Below, piece by piece: positions 52,571 to 63,173 of a stretch of DNA of 64,000 bases (the stretch's first letter is position 1; each line of letters starts with the position of its first letter). The position numbers and the translations under genes are program-made. Below the pieces are notes generated by a model. The model had not been told where the DNA came from, did not search any database, and saw only the letters and a program-made list of their open reading frames with translations. Location: contig JAKZAP010000001.1 of assembly GCA_023053575.1 (NCBI GenBank), forward strand, positions 6,712,849 to 6,776,848, in the 5' to 3' direction. Origin of the DNA: Branchinecta lynchi. Taxonomy: Eukaryota > Arthropoda > Branchiopoda > Anostraca > Branchinectidae.

Positions 52571-52648
52571 GGCGATCATAGGGCTGAGAATCTTCTGTGT
52601 AGCTCATCAGATCAGGAGATTGCAAGTTGCAAAGAGATTCTCTGCTGG
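52571..52648 (-). CDS. Candidate 5' exon of the KLHL gene
   Basis: On minus, a good acceptor (TAATTTTTTCCAG above 52648) is followed by 78 nt and the donor GTAAGA below 52571. A frame with ATG encodes MSYTEDSQPYDRQAG and leaves two bases, exactly the phase that the BTB exon needs. KLHL2/3 N-termini are short, polar and acidic, so this fits in character. However, the conserved helix before BTB (xxxHMxKAFxVMNELR in relatives) is absent, so another exon may lie between. It is 25 kb from the BTB exon. Chance of a random match is substantial. Confidence 0.3.
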
Positions 52649-54230
52649 AAAAAATTAAATTAAAACTTAGGTCAAAATTATGGAGCTAATAAGGGGCCCA
52701 GTCCTCTCCTGGGCTAGGCTACTCCAATAAAGGTTCAATTCTCAGGACTAACAAAAAACTGAATTTGTTTTTGATGCTGGAGATGGAGAATCCAGTTAGA
52801 TAGGATAAAGGAGTCGGACGTTTTTGCGTCCACCGCGTCGTTCAACAGGACAAGGCGACAAGCCATCTCGAGTTTTCAGGTCAGGACAGGTCACGTATGG
52901 GGATACCTCGCGTTGAATAATATAATAAACGACAATTTCTAATAGTTTCCAACTAGAGTATGTCCGTTCGCTAATAGACGGCGGAGAGCATTTGGGTCGG
53001 CGGCGGCGCGCCGAAAATTTATCGGTGTATTTTTTGTAATTTTCCAGCAATTATTCCCCCCAAATCGTCAGCGTTGTTATGTTATTATTGTATTAGCCTT
53101 CGGTTCAAGTGCCGGTAGTATTGGTGGTCCCTCTGTCTCACTTTAGCTAGTTCTGGTACTTCCACGCCAGCTAAGACAATGAAAGTTGACAAGCTTCTGA
53201 AGAACTTGGCTGAATGCCCAGCGAAACCATGTTTTCGCGCATTAATCCGATCATTCGTGTGTGTGTGGAGGAAGGGGGAACACGGAAACTTGCTACCTGC
53301 GTGACGCGAGTGGAAGTAAACTTTATTTTGTGTGGGAGCAAAAAGATACGATTACCACGGGATGGGTGGGGGTGGGGTGGAGGTATGATCTTTTGGATCA
53401 TACAAGGGACCAAAGGAATGTAGTGATTGAGACGAAACTTGGACGATACAAAGATCAGGGGCCCCAGATGCGTGATTTTGAAGTCCATACCGGATCCAAA
53501 CTCGGGACACGGGGAGTTGGAAGGGGACGTACTTTAAATTTATCGGAAGTAATTAATCGGAAGTACTCCGATTCAAGGGAGCTTGGTGTCTCATATAGAG
53601 AAATACCCTAGATTAGACATTTAATTTTTCCGAAACTTTCCGGGTGGAGGGGGAGGCCCGGAAATCATTGCCCATGCGCAGATACCAATTGTATCGTACA
53701 AAGGTAATGGGTACTCGAGATTTTATTTTGAGGTCCAGACTGGATCCGGCCTCGGTGGGGTGAGTTGTGTGTCACGGAAAATTCACGGATGTTCTCCGAT
53801 TCAAGGGAAACTTCTTCGGTAGTATGTGCCGTAGATGCAAAATTTTCGGGTCCGAATCGCATCAGATTACGTTGGTGGGATGGAGGGAGATGCTTAGTAT
53901 CCTGCATAGGGACCAAACGGATGGAGGGAATGGGAAGAAATTTGGTTATGTGTCCAAGATCCGGAAGTGCTCCGCTCGAGTAACACTCGGTAGTTGATAG
54001 GAGCAAATGCCCAAGTTTTGATATTTATGTGTCCGAATCGTATGTGGACACGGTGGAGAGGGGTTCCGGAAATGTTTGGTAGCCTACGCATAGGGACCAA
54101 AAGGAGAAAGTGCTGAAACTTGGACAGTACAAAAGTCATGGACCAAATGTGCCATTTGAGATCTGGACCAGATACGACCAAATACTACGTAGATGGCAAT
54201 GGAATGCTATTCAATGACTTTACCATGACC
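52649..54230. repeat. Diverged G-rich repeats
   Basis: Repeated wording agggaccaaa, gaaacttggacgatacaaag, ttttgaggtccagactggat and gtgctccgctcgag is spread over 53280-54200 with irregular spacing. The block 52975-53030 (ggtcggcggcggcgcgccga) resembles the GC-rich patch at 56140-56240. Open frames on both strands here are repeat shadows. Confidence 0.5.
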
Positions 54231-54269
54231 CATGATTCACAGTACTAGTCCCTTGTATAAAATTCCATC

Positions 54270-54660
54270 TACATAGTCGTATCCTCGCTTTTCCTCGGGG
54301 AATCGAAGGGAACGGCGAGAATAGAGGGAATCACTCCACGCCGACTCCGCGTACAGAAAACAGCGAGAACACAGGGAATATGCGGGGAATGCTTGCAAAA
54401 CAGATTTGTTCACAAACAAAAATTGCAGGTGACGCAAATAGTCTGGATCCACTTTATTTTGGTTTTGTTTATTCTGATTGTTTTTAATTAATTTTATATT
54501 GCACCCACACCAGCAAAAATTGGTTCCCTCCGAATCTGAAGGGGAGTCCTTTTTGATGATGGTGATGTAATCGGAGCATTCCCCGTACGTGGGGACTCCT
54601 CAAGTGGAATCCCCGGGGAACTGCGAGAAGACGCCTATAATACCTATCTAGTCCTGTGAC
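54270..54660. mobile_element. MITE family B, copy 1 (diverged)
   Basis: It contains cgaagggaacggcgagaata, gtctggatccactttatttt, gggagtcctttttgatgatg and ends ggaactgcgagaagacgcct. The order and spacing match 57352-57764. The left end has degenerated, so no TIR is complete. Confidence 0.7.
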
Positions 54661-54670
54661 ATGGGGATGT

Positions 54671-54745
54671 AAAGTAATGTGTTCAAGAGGGAGCAGCGGC
54701 CTTGAAAGTTGGAGGTCCTGGGTTCAAATCCCGGCTAAAGAGCAT
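54671..54745 (+). other. tRNA-like segment (B-box), probably SINE head
   Basis: ggttcaaatcc at 54721-54731 is a perfect polymerase III B-box with a T-arm-like surround, and gagcagcggcc at 54691-54701 is a weak A-box. The acceptor stem does not pair, so it is not a functional tRNA. Confidence 0.35.
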
Positions 54746-56139
54746 TTTTGTCTTTCAGTTGACTACTTATAAACGGATAGGACCTCTTCTGGGTAGACGA
54801 CAGTTGGCTGAAATTTTTCAGAAGTTTTCGTGAAACTTGATGGGTTTTGATGCAGATGCTCTAGATGTAACATGTATGTGTCTTTATCGGATAGAAACCC
54901 AGTAGAGGATTTTGAGGAGAGGTACCGCATGAGCTGAAAGATCATATAGCACTTGCAAGGGACGATTTTAGCTAAGGGTAGCATACCCTGCATAAATAGA
55001 ACATTTCGGACATTTGCTCTCGCCAGCTGGCGAGTTCCTCCTCAGAAGTCGGGATTTTGACATGTCACAAATTAGAGGACATCCAGAAACCCCCTCAAAT
55101 TCCCCCACCAAAGCCGGATTCCGTCATGGCCCCATAATTACATATCTGGGACCCATGGCCTTGTACCGTTCGCGATATACGAGGGTCAAGATCAAGGATT
55201 GCTCACCCCCCCCCCCCCCACATGGATGGTCGGATTCGAAAAGAAGGACTCGTTGATTATCGGTCGGGTCCTTTATATGCATACCGAATTGTATGATCCT
55301 AGCTTGTATGGAAGTGTAGAAACTAGCAAAGTCAGACGAGGGGATAGACGACCGAAACCGCAAACGTGGACAATTAAAATCAAGTGCCATACAATCCTTT
55401 AACCTATATAGGCTACCTACTGCTATACTACAAATAAAATTTGTAAAAGGGGGAATCCCAATACTCGAGGAGATTTCTAGGGAATTTCGAGTTTACAGCA
55501 GTCGAGAGGATTTCGAGGGATTTAAAACGTGTTCCGACTTTCCCTGTAACGGCGCAACTGTCCGCAAAGAATGGCAAGTTTCACCACCCTAGCAAGTGCC
55601 GTCTTTACCCTTAGGCCAGTTAGGGCGGTGCTGGGGGCCAGGGGAAAAGAGAGGCCAAGCGGCCAGTGTGAATTGCTGAGAAATCAGTCTATGGTTGCTG
55701 GCCGTATTGCCTTGTTCCTTACGATCCCGGTTACGCACCCTCGTCATTTACGTTACCGAAATTTTGTCAGATGTGACCATAGTGTGGCTCGACCAAGAAT
55801 AGTGTGTGCTAATAGGCTGACGTTTTTACGTTTTTGACTCTCGAAAAGGGGCCACAAACCCAGGGATGGCCTAGGGTCCACCAAAAGTAAAAGACGGCAC
55901 TAGCCCTAGCTTGTACGGAAGTGTCTGAACTAGCAAACTTTGGACAGACAGCACGGTCGCTATTGGTCACTTTGTTTACGCGGTGTGAGCTAACATACAA
56001 TTAATGGTACTAAATATTAGTCCTGCACTGCCGCCATAACTGACGACTCACTGCTTACTTGCTGATGGCAGAGCAGAACAGCGTTTGGAAGATGAAACTC
56101 AATAGAAAAAGAACTTGAAACATTTTACCTAAATAGATT
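54746..56139. repeat. Diverged repeats, nothing bounded
   Basis: Blocks resemble the G-rich family (ccggattccgtcatggcccc, gggacccatggccttgtacc) and the 1178-1840 family (atatagcacttgcaaggga at 54945). A short direct repeat ctagcttgta.ggaagtgt occurs at 55299-55320 and 55907-55924. A C-run is at 55206-55219. No gene is recognised. Confidence 0.4.
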
Positions 56140-56240
56140 CGGCGGCATTTTTACCGGCGGGCCACCGCCGCCGACCCCAACGGCGGCGCGCCGGCGCGCC
56201 GAGATGTTTTCGGCGGCGGCCCGCTGAGTTAATTTCGGCG
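56140..56240. repeat. GC-rich cggcgg/cgcgcc patch
   Basis: A 100-bp stretch of cggcggc, ggcgcgccggcgcgccg and similar words. It is self-complementary in part and stands out from the AT-rich surroundings; related words occur at 53003-53019. Confidence 0.8.
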
Positions 56241-57351
56241 CGGCTTCGGGGACTAGGCGGGGTCGGTACTCAGTAGCCGTTTGGTATAGGAACAAAGGAG
56301 TGTATTTAACTAGTTCGCTGAATTAAGAAAATTCGTAGGAGAAGATTAGCCAAGATCAACCAACTTTTTTTTTCTTTCAAATCAGCACTGTACTAGTGTG
56401 AAAATACCCAACTATCTGGTAAATAAGTTTTCTCCAACACTATTTTTTTCTCGTAGCCAACTAGTCGACTAGGTGGGTTTTCGTATATACGAATTTTCTT
56501 ACGGTAGCGAAGTAGTCGGCTATTGACCGAGGGGCTCTAGTTGGATACACTTCTCCGTTTCTATACCGATTTTTGTTGTAGCGAACTAGTTAGATGGCTA
56601 CTGGCCACGTCAACTATAAGTTGTTCTATCTTAGCCAACTATAGTCGTTTTCCTAGATGAATTTTCTTACGGTAGCGAACTTACGGATAAACTAGTCGTA
56701 TTGTAAGAGTGACTCGATTTTCAGAATTCGTATATTTATCGGTGATTTCGTGGATTATCCAACTAGACTGGATGTCATAGATGCCATCCTGGATTATTCC
56801 CGAAGCCGGTACGCCACGGAATCGTTGTTTGTTTTGTTTTTAGCAATGATTCAGGGTTTTTTAATTTTCCAACTGATTCTGTAATTTCCCCCGACAAATC
56901 CTTTGCGTTTTTACGGCACTTTCAACCCTAGTAATGTCCGCAGCGTCCCTCCTCCCACTTTTGCTAGTTCGGGCCGGATGAAAAGGGCCCTTTTCGTGAA
57001 TCATAACATCCTAAGGATGGGGAGAGGAGGAATGCGGAATCTTTTGATCCGATTAAGTTCCGAATGGGTGGTCGGATCTGGGTCGGATTTAAATAAAAGT
57101 TGATGGGTGGTATCAGCAGATGCCCGAGATGTTTCATTTAAGTTTCTTAACCGCATCCGAGCACGGTGATGGGGTGGGGGAGATTTGAAGGGGAACTAAG
57201 GAAATTTGGAGCATGCGTAGGGACCAAACGGAAGGAGGGGCTCAGATGAAACTTGAGACGATTCAAGGATCATGTTATTTTGAAGTCTGGGCCGGATTCG
57301 GCGTTGATGCAGGGAGCAAAGAGTACCGGAAATTTTCCCGGTGTGCTCTAA
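56241..57351. repeat. Sequence rich in tagccaacta words, then diverged repeat
   Basis: At 56440-56760, tagc(c/g)aacta(g/t), ttcttacggtagcgaa and tagtcg recur irregularly, suggesting an old complex satellite. At 56900-57300 wording of the G-rich family returns (gtagggaccaaacggaagga, gatttaaataaaag). No gene. Confidence 0.45.
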
Positions 57352-57764
57352 AGGCGTATTCTCGCCGTTCCCCGAGGACTCCTCGGGGAATCGAAGGGAA
57401 CGGCGAGAATAGAGGGAGTCACTCCGCGTGGACTCCACGTACAGAGACAGCGAGAACACGGGGAATGCTTCCAAAATGTATTTTGTTCGAAAACAAAATA
57501 TGCAGTTGACGAAATTAGTCTGGATCCACTTTATTTTTGGTTTTGTTTATTCTGATTGTTTTCAGTTATTTTACATTGCACCAACACCATGAAAAATTGA
57601 TTCCCCTCCGAATCTGAAAGGGAGTCCTTTTTGATGATGGTGATGATAGTCAGAGCATTCCCCGTCCGTGGGGACTCGCGAGAATACGGGGAGTGAGTCC
57701 CCGAGACAAACAAAAACGCGGGACTCCTCAAGTGGAGTCCTCGAGGAACGGCGAGAATACGCCT
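57352..57764. mobile_element. MITE family B, copy 2 (413 bp)
   Basis: The terminal inverted repeat of about 31 bp has one mismatch: left aggcgtattctcgccgttcc, and the right end, reversed, gives the same 20 bases followed by tcgaggactcc. The interior has a second inverted set of gagtcc/ggactc words. Flanks do not show a clear duplication (possibly TA). No coding capacity. Confidence 0.85.
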
Positions 57765-58079
57765 AGCGTCAACGACGAACAAGTACTATAAAACGCGACC
57801 TGAACATTAGACCTGACCAGATAGAATAACTTTCCACAAACTTCCAAGAGAACTGGGCAGAAGGAAGAAGTTCCCACAGTCCCCAAGACCCAGCCAAGTC
57901 CTGCCCAGATAAGACCCAGGTTCCCTCTGAGCTGCTAAAAATTGCCTAGTGGTAATAGCCTAGGATTACTTCCTAGCAGATAAAGTTTTTTTTACTGCAA
58001 TATGCTAGCCTAACTCTAACTTAGTAATTAGCTAGATAAGGCTAAACGTTATACTTTACTTTACATCGAATGTTATAGT
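57765..58079. other. No recognised feature
   Basis: 315 bp of ordinary sequence with no exon or repeat that I can bound. Confidence 0.4.
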
Positions 58080-58830
58080 GAGCATGTTCCACCCTTCTAA
58101 CAATAGTTACTATTAGTTATTATTTCCATTCCATCCTCACATAAAGTTACTAGCCTACGCTGACCGTTCCAACCTTCTCGAAATTGTAATAATAGTTACT
58201 ATTGGCTTACCATAGCTTACCATGCTCGGGAGCGTAGTAACTATGCATATCTGTAACATGATTGGTCGGATTCGCCCATGGCATGATACCCTGCTGGAAA
58301 ATAGAAAATCATTCCAGCCTTGATGGCAAAAAGCCAGAATTTGCTATGTCATGCGTAGTAACTACAGTACAGGAGTGTTGCATGAAGCTGCCCTTACTAT
58401 GGCACCGCCCACCCCCCAATTGGCCATGGTACATGATCCTGCCACCTTGGATCATGAAGCTGCCACCCCCAACAAAATCATGCAAATTCCAAGAAAACAG
58501 CAAATTTTGTTATTTGCAAAAGGTCAAGGAACCTCTCTGACCAAACAGCTGGCCTCTAACTTCACCATGTAGCAAAATACTATTTTTAGCAAAGTGGGCG
58601 ACTTCATGATGACTTGGGTGCCTATATTCTTTCTTGTTCTCCAGCTTAGCCTTGAACAATACAAGTAAACTATGGTACCAGCAGAAGGTGAAGGTTCTAA
58701 GCTTCCTTTCAGGATACTCCACTGAATTTTAGCTTAACCTTTACTCTTTTTCCCTAAGTCATTTCCCAAAAATAGGAGTTTAGGGTGGCGGCTTCACGCA
58801 GCACTCCTGTAAGTAGGGTGGAGCACACTC
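58080..58830. mobile_element. MITE family A, copy 4, split by a nested insertion (TSD AGT)
   Basis: It starts gagcatgttccacccttcta and ends ggtggagcacactc, flanked by agt at 58077-58079 and 58831-58833. Removing 58370-58811 restores actacagtaagtagg, matching the other three copies, so the MITE came first. Confidence 0.9.
58370..58809. mobile_element. Nested TA-flanked MITE (440 bp, Tc1/mariner-like)
   Basis: TIRs caggagtgttgcatgaagc and, at the other end reversed, caggagtgctgcgtgaagc (2 mismatches in 19). TA lies at both sides (58368-58369 and 58810-58811), and the empty site is known from the other three MITE A copies, which read ggtaagtag with a single TA. No transposase. Confidence 0.9.
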
Positions 58831-58833
58831 AGT

Positions 58834-59611
58834 ATGCTAGACACATGATAGTGCCTCAAAGAATATTAACAGCACAGTTCTGTATAGTCTAGCCTTGGCA
58901 ATAGGCTAAAGTGTCTAGCTATACAGAGCTGCAAAGGACTGACCTAGACCCTCAGTCTTTTGCAGCCAGTTTGCAGCTGGACACTGTTCTGCCAAGTCTT
59001 GGATCTTCCTGCGGTAACATAGCATAGCATAAGCTATCCGTACCTGGTACATACACCATAGGTCTGCTGTAGGCAGGCATCCAGGCCAGGGGCTAATGAT
59101 CCAGGCCACATGGTATGTGTGCAGGACCATAATAATTATGTAGGAAAGTGTGATTACAGAAGTTATGCAACAGTAAGACTGGTTCAGTACTTCTTATGCT
59201 GCAATTTTGACTACTACTTTATTTTTCTAAAATTATTGTTTGCACTCGTTGTTCTACATGAATATTTGTTAGGCTAGAATTTCAATTGTTCAGCTCCATT
59301 CAAAGTTGGTGTATTATAAAGTATTTCTACTGCTGGCTACAAGCACAAGCATGCGGTTCAAAACTGAGTAATTTTCACTTTTGTGTGAACGATATGTCTG
59401 GGATACTGGTTGATGCCCAAAATCTTGTGATGCAGTGTTTTTTACCATAACTTATAGTGCACAAAACAGTCTCTAAAGTTTTATCCTAAAACCACCTAAA
59501 ACCGTGTACCTGGTTAGACCTCTAACCATGTTGTTCAAGCTGTAAACTCAGATAGTCAGAAGTTTTCTTGACATAAGTGTGTTTTGTATCTTACAATTAC
59601 AAGCTCACAAT
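58834..59611. other. No recognised feature
   Basis: Sequence upstream of the MGAT4-like exons. Repetitive agcatagcataagc words occur near 59020. No exon is identified. Confidence 0.35.
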
Positions 59612-59930
59612 CAGAGGCGTTACTAGCCAAAATGTGTGGGGGGGGGGCAAGGCATTTACCGACTGGCTGGTAATTTTTACTGACTGTTCTGCAGAAAACA
59701 GAACTACTGTTCTCAAGGAAAAAAAACACAGTTTTGAAAAAATGATTTTCAGAAAAATAGACTTTTGAAAAAAAATAAACTGATTTTCAGAAAAAACTAC
59801 CGTTTAAATGAAATAATGAACTGTTTTGATAAAAAATTGGGGTGCTTCGCGCCGAGTAGATTATTTTTTACCGACTGGCCGACAACATTGGGGGGGAGGG
59901 GGTCGGCAATCCCCTGCTAACAATAATAGG
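59612..59930. mobile_element. Decayed hAT-like repeat, copy of 17370-17620
   Basis: It starts cagaggcgttactagccaaa and has the same G-run, ttaccgactggctgg, gactgatttt-like strings and a closing G-run gggggggaggggg. It ends about 10-20 bp before the exon at 59942, so here too the repeat abuts an exon. Confidence 0.65.
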
Positions 59931-59941
59931 TTGCTGTAACA

Positions 59942-60082
59942 ATGACTTTTCTTAGGGCAAAAGGAATGAGAAGAAATGCTGTGATCAGTATTTGCCTGAT
60001 GTCTTTTTGCTTATGGTCAATGCTTTCATACTCAGCCTGGAAAAGAAGTAAAAAGAAAGATTTCTATCAAGAAATATGGGAG
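59942..60082 (+). CDS. Start exon of a type II membrane protein (MGAT4-like)
   Basis: This 141-nt coding segment, ATG at 59942 with an in-frame TAG upstream, gives MTFLRAKGMRRNAVISICLM, then a hydrophobic run to about residue 33 (SYSAW), then basic KRSKKKDFYQEIWE. Donor GTAAGT at 60083. A short basic tail, one membrane segment and a charged stem are the layout of Golgi type II glycosyltransferases. The pattern M-R-x-N near the start, an aromatic W after the membrane segment and a coiled stem in the next exon resemble MGAT4 (GnT-IV), which adds beta-1,4-GlcNAc to N-glycan cores. Only the N-terminus is visible, so the family is tentative. A second ATG at codon 9 is possible as start. Confidence 0.6.
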
Positions 60083-60502
60083 GTAAGTATTTTCTGATTG
60101 ACACATTACAAATTGCAGTTCAACTTTTATCTGGAAATCTGCCTAGATACTTGCCTGAGAACAGTAAAATTAAACAACAATGCCCCCTTACAGCTGAACC
60201 TAGTCATGTTCAGTAGCTGGTCCACTTTCCAATGAGTCACATTTGATAAACAGACCATGGTTTCTGATTTTCTTTTTTACTTCAGTGCTCAGGTGCTACT
60301 GCTAATGCTTTACACTCTTATCTGGAGTTCCAAATAAGAGTGTAGAGGATTCTGTATGTTTGACGAGACATCCCTATATCCAGTTAAGATTGGTCTTCTC
60401 TGCAAACCTGATGAAAATTTTGTAGCCTGTGTAGTTGTATGATAGTTCTAAAAAAAAGTTGGATGTATTGAAATGTAATAGTACAGAATAATGTGTAATA
60501 AT
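60083..60502. other. First intron of the MGAT4-like gene, nothing recognised
   Basis: Intron sequence without a bounded repeat until the MITE at 60503. Confidence 0.45.
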
Positions 60503-60913
60503 AGTTGCATTTTTGCAGATACGATGGTATCTGTTTCTGCATCTGCAATTAGTCATTTTTGCAGTAACCATGGTATCTGATATACGGTTGCTCTGCAAAA
60601 ACGACAATTGCCGAAATTGCGCTTTTCGAAGTCATCCCAAAGGAAAAAGTGATATTCAGTCACATCACTAAGTGCCAAACTTCTTTCCCACCAATTTGAT
60701 AATAAGTGATGAAAGTGAGATTACTTTTTCAGATACTACAACCAGTTACCACGGTCCGACCGTGGTATCTGAATATCAGATACCACGATAACTGGCCAGA
60801 TACCACGATAACTGCAAAGACGTCTTTTAACCGTGGTATCAGATACCACAATAACTGCAAAAACGACCTTAGACCGTGGTATCAGATACCATAGTATCTG
60901 CGAAAACGCAACT
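60503..60913. mobile_element. MITE family C, copy 1 (411 bp)
   Basis: It starts agttgcatttttgcagatac and ends cagcgaaaacgcaact-like text. The interior has many gata(c)ca(c/t)g(g)tatc half-palindromes (gataccacgataactgcaaa, accgtggtatcagatacca). Matches copy 2 at 63174-63587. Flanks show aat on both sides, possibly a 3-bp duplication. Confidence 0.85.
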
Positions 60914-61064
60914 AATATGTATTAGTACAGAACAATATCATTTGATTTGCCTCAGACTGGGCCAACCTTAAGCAGTAGTATGCAGTAGCATATTATCCTG
61001 TCTTGCTATAGTAGCATCCAGTCTTGCTAATAGCATCATGTGGTGGTAACATTTACTAACTTTC
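60914..61064. other. Intron, short repeated tagcat words
   Basis: gcagtagtatgcagtagcat and similar words lie here. No feature is visible. Confidence 0.4.
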
Positions 61065-62805
61065 CAGTGGCGTCACTAGCCTTTTACCTTTGGGGGGGGG
61101 GACGTCCGGTTTGTGCCGACAAAAAACGCCGTTGCCGCTTCGCGGTTACCTCACATTTAAATAACAGATCAAATAAGTATACCTCTCTCGACAGTAGTCT
61201 GTACCATAGTGCAGGAAGTGAACCGCTTCGCGGCAACGACGTACATTTCCCGCCAGCAAAGAATAGAACCGGGCTAAAGCCAACTGTAATGCATCAGTTG
61301 GGATTATTCCTCTGATGTAATTTCGTATTTTAAGTTCACATATTTGGCTTTTCATTTTAGCTTTCGCTAAAAAGCGAAGCTTCCAACTACTGTATCAAGA
61401 ACAAGTAAACTGCGAAATTTTTAAAATCTGCCGGAATAATTTAGCTATACCTACCGTACAAGTTCTAGCTTTGAACGTTTTTCAGACCCCCACGAATTTC
61501 AATCCTAAAATGCCAACTAAATGAACACCGTTCTTTCGGATAAAGAATACTACAAAATGCGGTGCAGGCAAAACTTTTCTGTAAACTAACTGTAATACAT
61601 CAGTTGAGATTATTCCTTTGGTATATTTTGGTATATTCGGCTTTTCATTTTAGCTTTCGGTAAAAAGCGAAGCTTCCGACGACTGTACTAAGAAAGTTAA
61701 ACCATGTCCGCAGGCGAAATTTTTTTAATCTGCCTTTTTTCCGGAAAATCTTAGCTGTAGTACCGTACAATTTGCGGCTTTTGATGTGTTTCAAACCCCA
61801 AGAACTCCTGTCCTTAAACGAAAACTCCAATGATGCACCGTTTTTCCAAATAGAGAATACTACGAAATGCGCCGCAGGCGAAATTTTGGGTAAAACTAAG
61901 TGTAGTGCATCAGTTGCGATTGTTCCTTTAATGTAAATTCATATATTAAATTCACATACTCGGCTTTTCGTTTCACCTTTCGCTAAAAAGCGAAGCTTCC
62001 AACGACTGTACCCAGAACAAGTTGAACTAAGCAACGCCGGCGAAATTTCCGGAAAAATTTGCGCCCGACAAATCTTGCAGAATTTGATATCTTACGTATA
62101 AAAAGGCCCGACGTGCCGACAAGAATACCGACGCCGAAAAGCATTCAGAATTCGATTTCATTTGTGTTGAGCCCGACAAGACAGTAAAGAACTTTAATCT
62201 TTACGTTGTGCGATGTACCGACGAGACTTGAACTTTTCGCATGTGCCCGATAAAAATTTACATAGTTTCGTGTTTGTGTAAAAAGAACCTGATGTGCCGA
62301 CGACAATACCGACGCCCGACAAAGCCATGTGCCGACGAGAATACCGGGCGCGACAAAAGCATACGAAATTCGATTTCCTGAGTGCTTTGCCCGGCAAATG
62401 TTTGCAGGATTTCATTTCTTGCGTATAAAAAGAAACCGGTGTCCCAAAGAGTCAACCAACGCCCGACAGAAACATATAGAATTCATTTCTTCTGGATATC
62501 TTATATTTAAAAAGAACCCGATGTGCCGACGAGACCACCGAGGCATGACAAAAGCATGCAGAATTCGATTTCTTCAGTGTTTCTCCCGACAATGTTTGCA
62601 GGGTTTCATTTCTTGCGTATAAAAAGAACCCGATGTGCCGACGAGTCGACCGAAGCCTGACAAAAGCATACAAAATTGTATTTCTTCTGTGTTTGCCGGT
62701 GCTTCGCGCCGACAAACAGGTGAACTTTCGCCGGTCTTCGCCCGACGAAAGTATTTTCTCAAGACCTTTGGGGGGGGGGGGGGAGTCCCCCGTAGTGACG
62801 CCCTG
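61065..62805. mobile_element. Composite repeat element with two tandem arrays (1.74 kb)
   Basis: Terminal pair cagtggcgtcactagcc at the left and tagtgacgccctg at the right, which are inverted repeats with one deletion, each followed inward by a G or C run. Flanking 8-mers taactttc and tcagttac agree at five of eight sites, so an 8-bp hAT-type duplication is possible but unproven. Inside are about three units of 300 bp (aaaagcgaagcttcc near 61372, 61668 and 61988) and then about five units of about 110 bp (cgtataaaaagaacccgatg) to 62690. No coding capacity. Confidence 0.7.
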
Positions 62806-63007
62806 TCAGTTACTGATGTATGCCACTACAGCTTACAACTTGGTATAACTAACTCTTGAAAATTTTCATTGGGAAACCTAAGCGTAGGCTACTGTGACTT
62901 GTGCCTACAAATTTCAGTTTAAAAAGTTTTGCTCACTGAATTTTAGCCACAACGAGTTTTTGTCAGGAGGGACCTGATAATCTGGTACTTATTTATTCTT
63001 TTACCAG
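62806..63007. other. Intron, nothing recognised
   Basis: Short intron stretch up to the polypyrimidine tract tatttattcttttaccag of the next exon. Confidence 0.5.
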
Positions 63008-63119
63008 CAGAAATTCCAGCTTGATGAAAGAATATCCAACCTGCAAGAAAGTATTGCCGAGCAAAAGCAACTGGAAGATTCCCTTCATTCAGATTTGGTG
63101 AAAATGTTCCGCCACAATG
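63008..63119 (+). CDS. Second exon of the MGAT4-like gene, coiled stem
   Basis: This 112-nt exon encodes QKFQLDERISNLQESIAEQK, then QLEDSLHSDLVKMFRHN and the first base of Gly. The acceptor is TTACCAG before 63008, and the donor GTAAGT starts at 63120. Heptad-like L/I spacing suggests a coiled-coil stem, as in Golgi glycosyltransferases. Phase 0 entry matches the exon at 59942-60082. An alternative acceptor three bases on would drop the first Gln. The gene continues right of the window. Confidence 0.65.
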
Positions 63120-63173
63120 GTAAGTTTTGGCTCTTCAGCTATGAGTACCTAGGGGGAAACATTTAGACACATT

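Noticed and set aside
54671..54745. Functional tRNA gene with perfect B-box
   Set aside because: The acceptor stem does not pair and the T stem has a mismatch. A SINE head is likelier.
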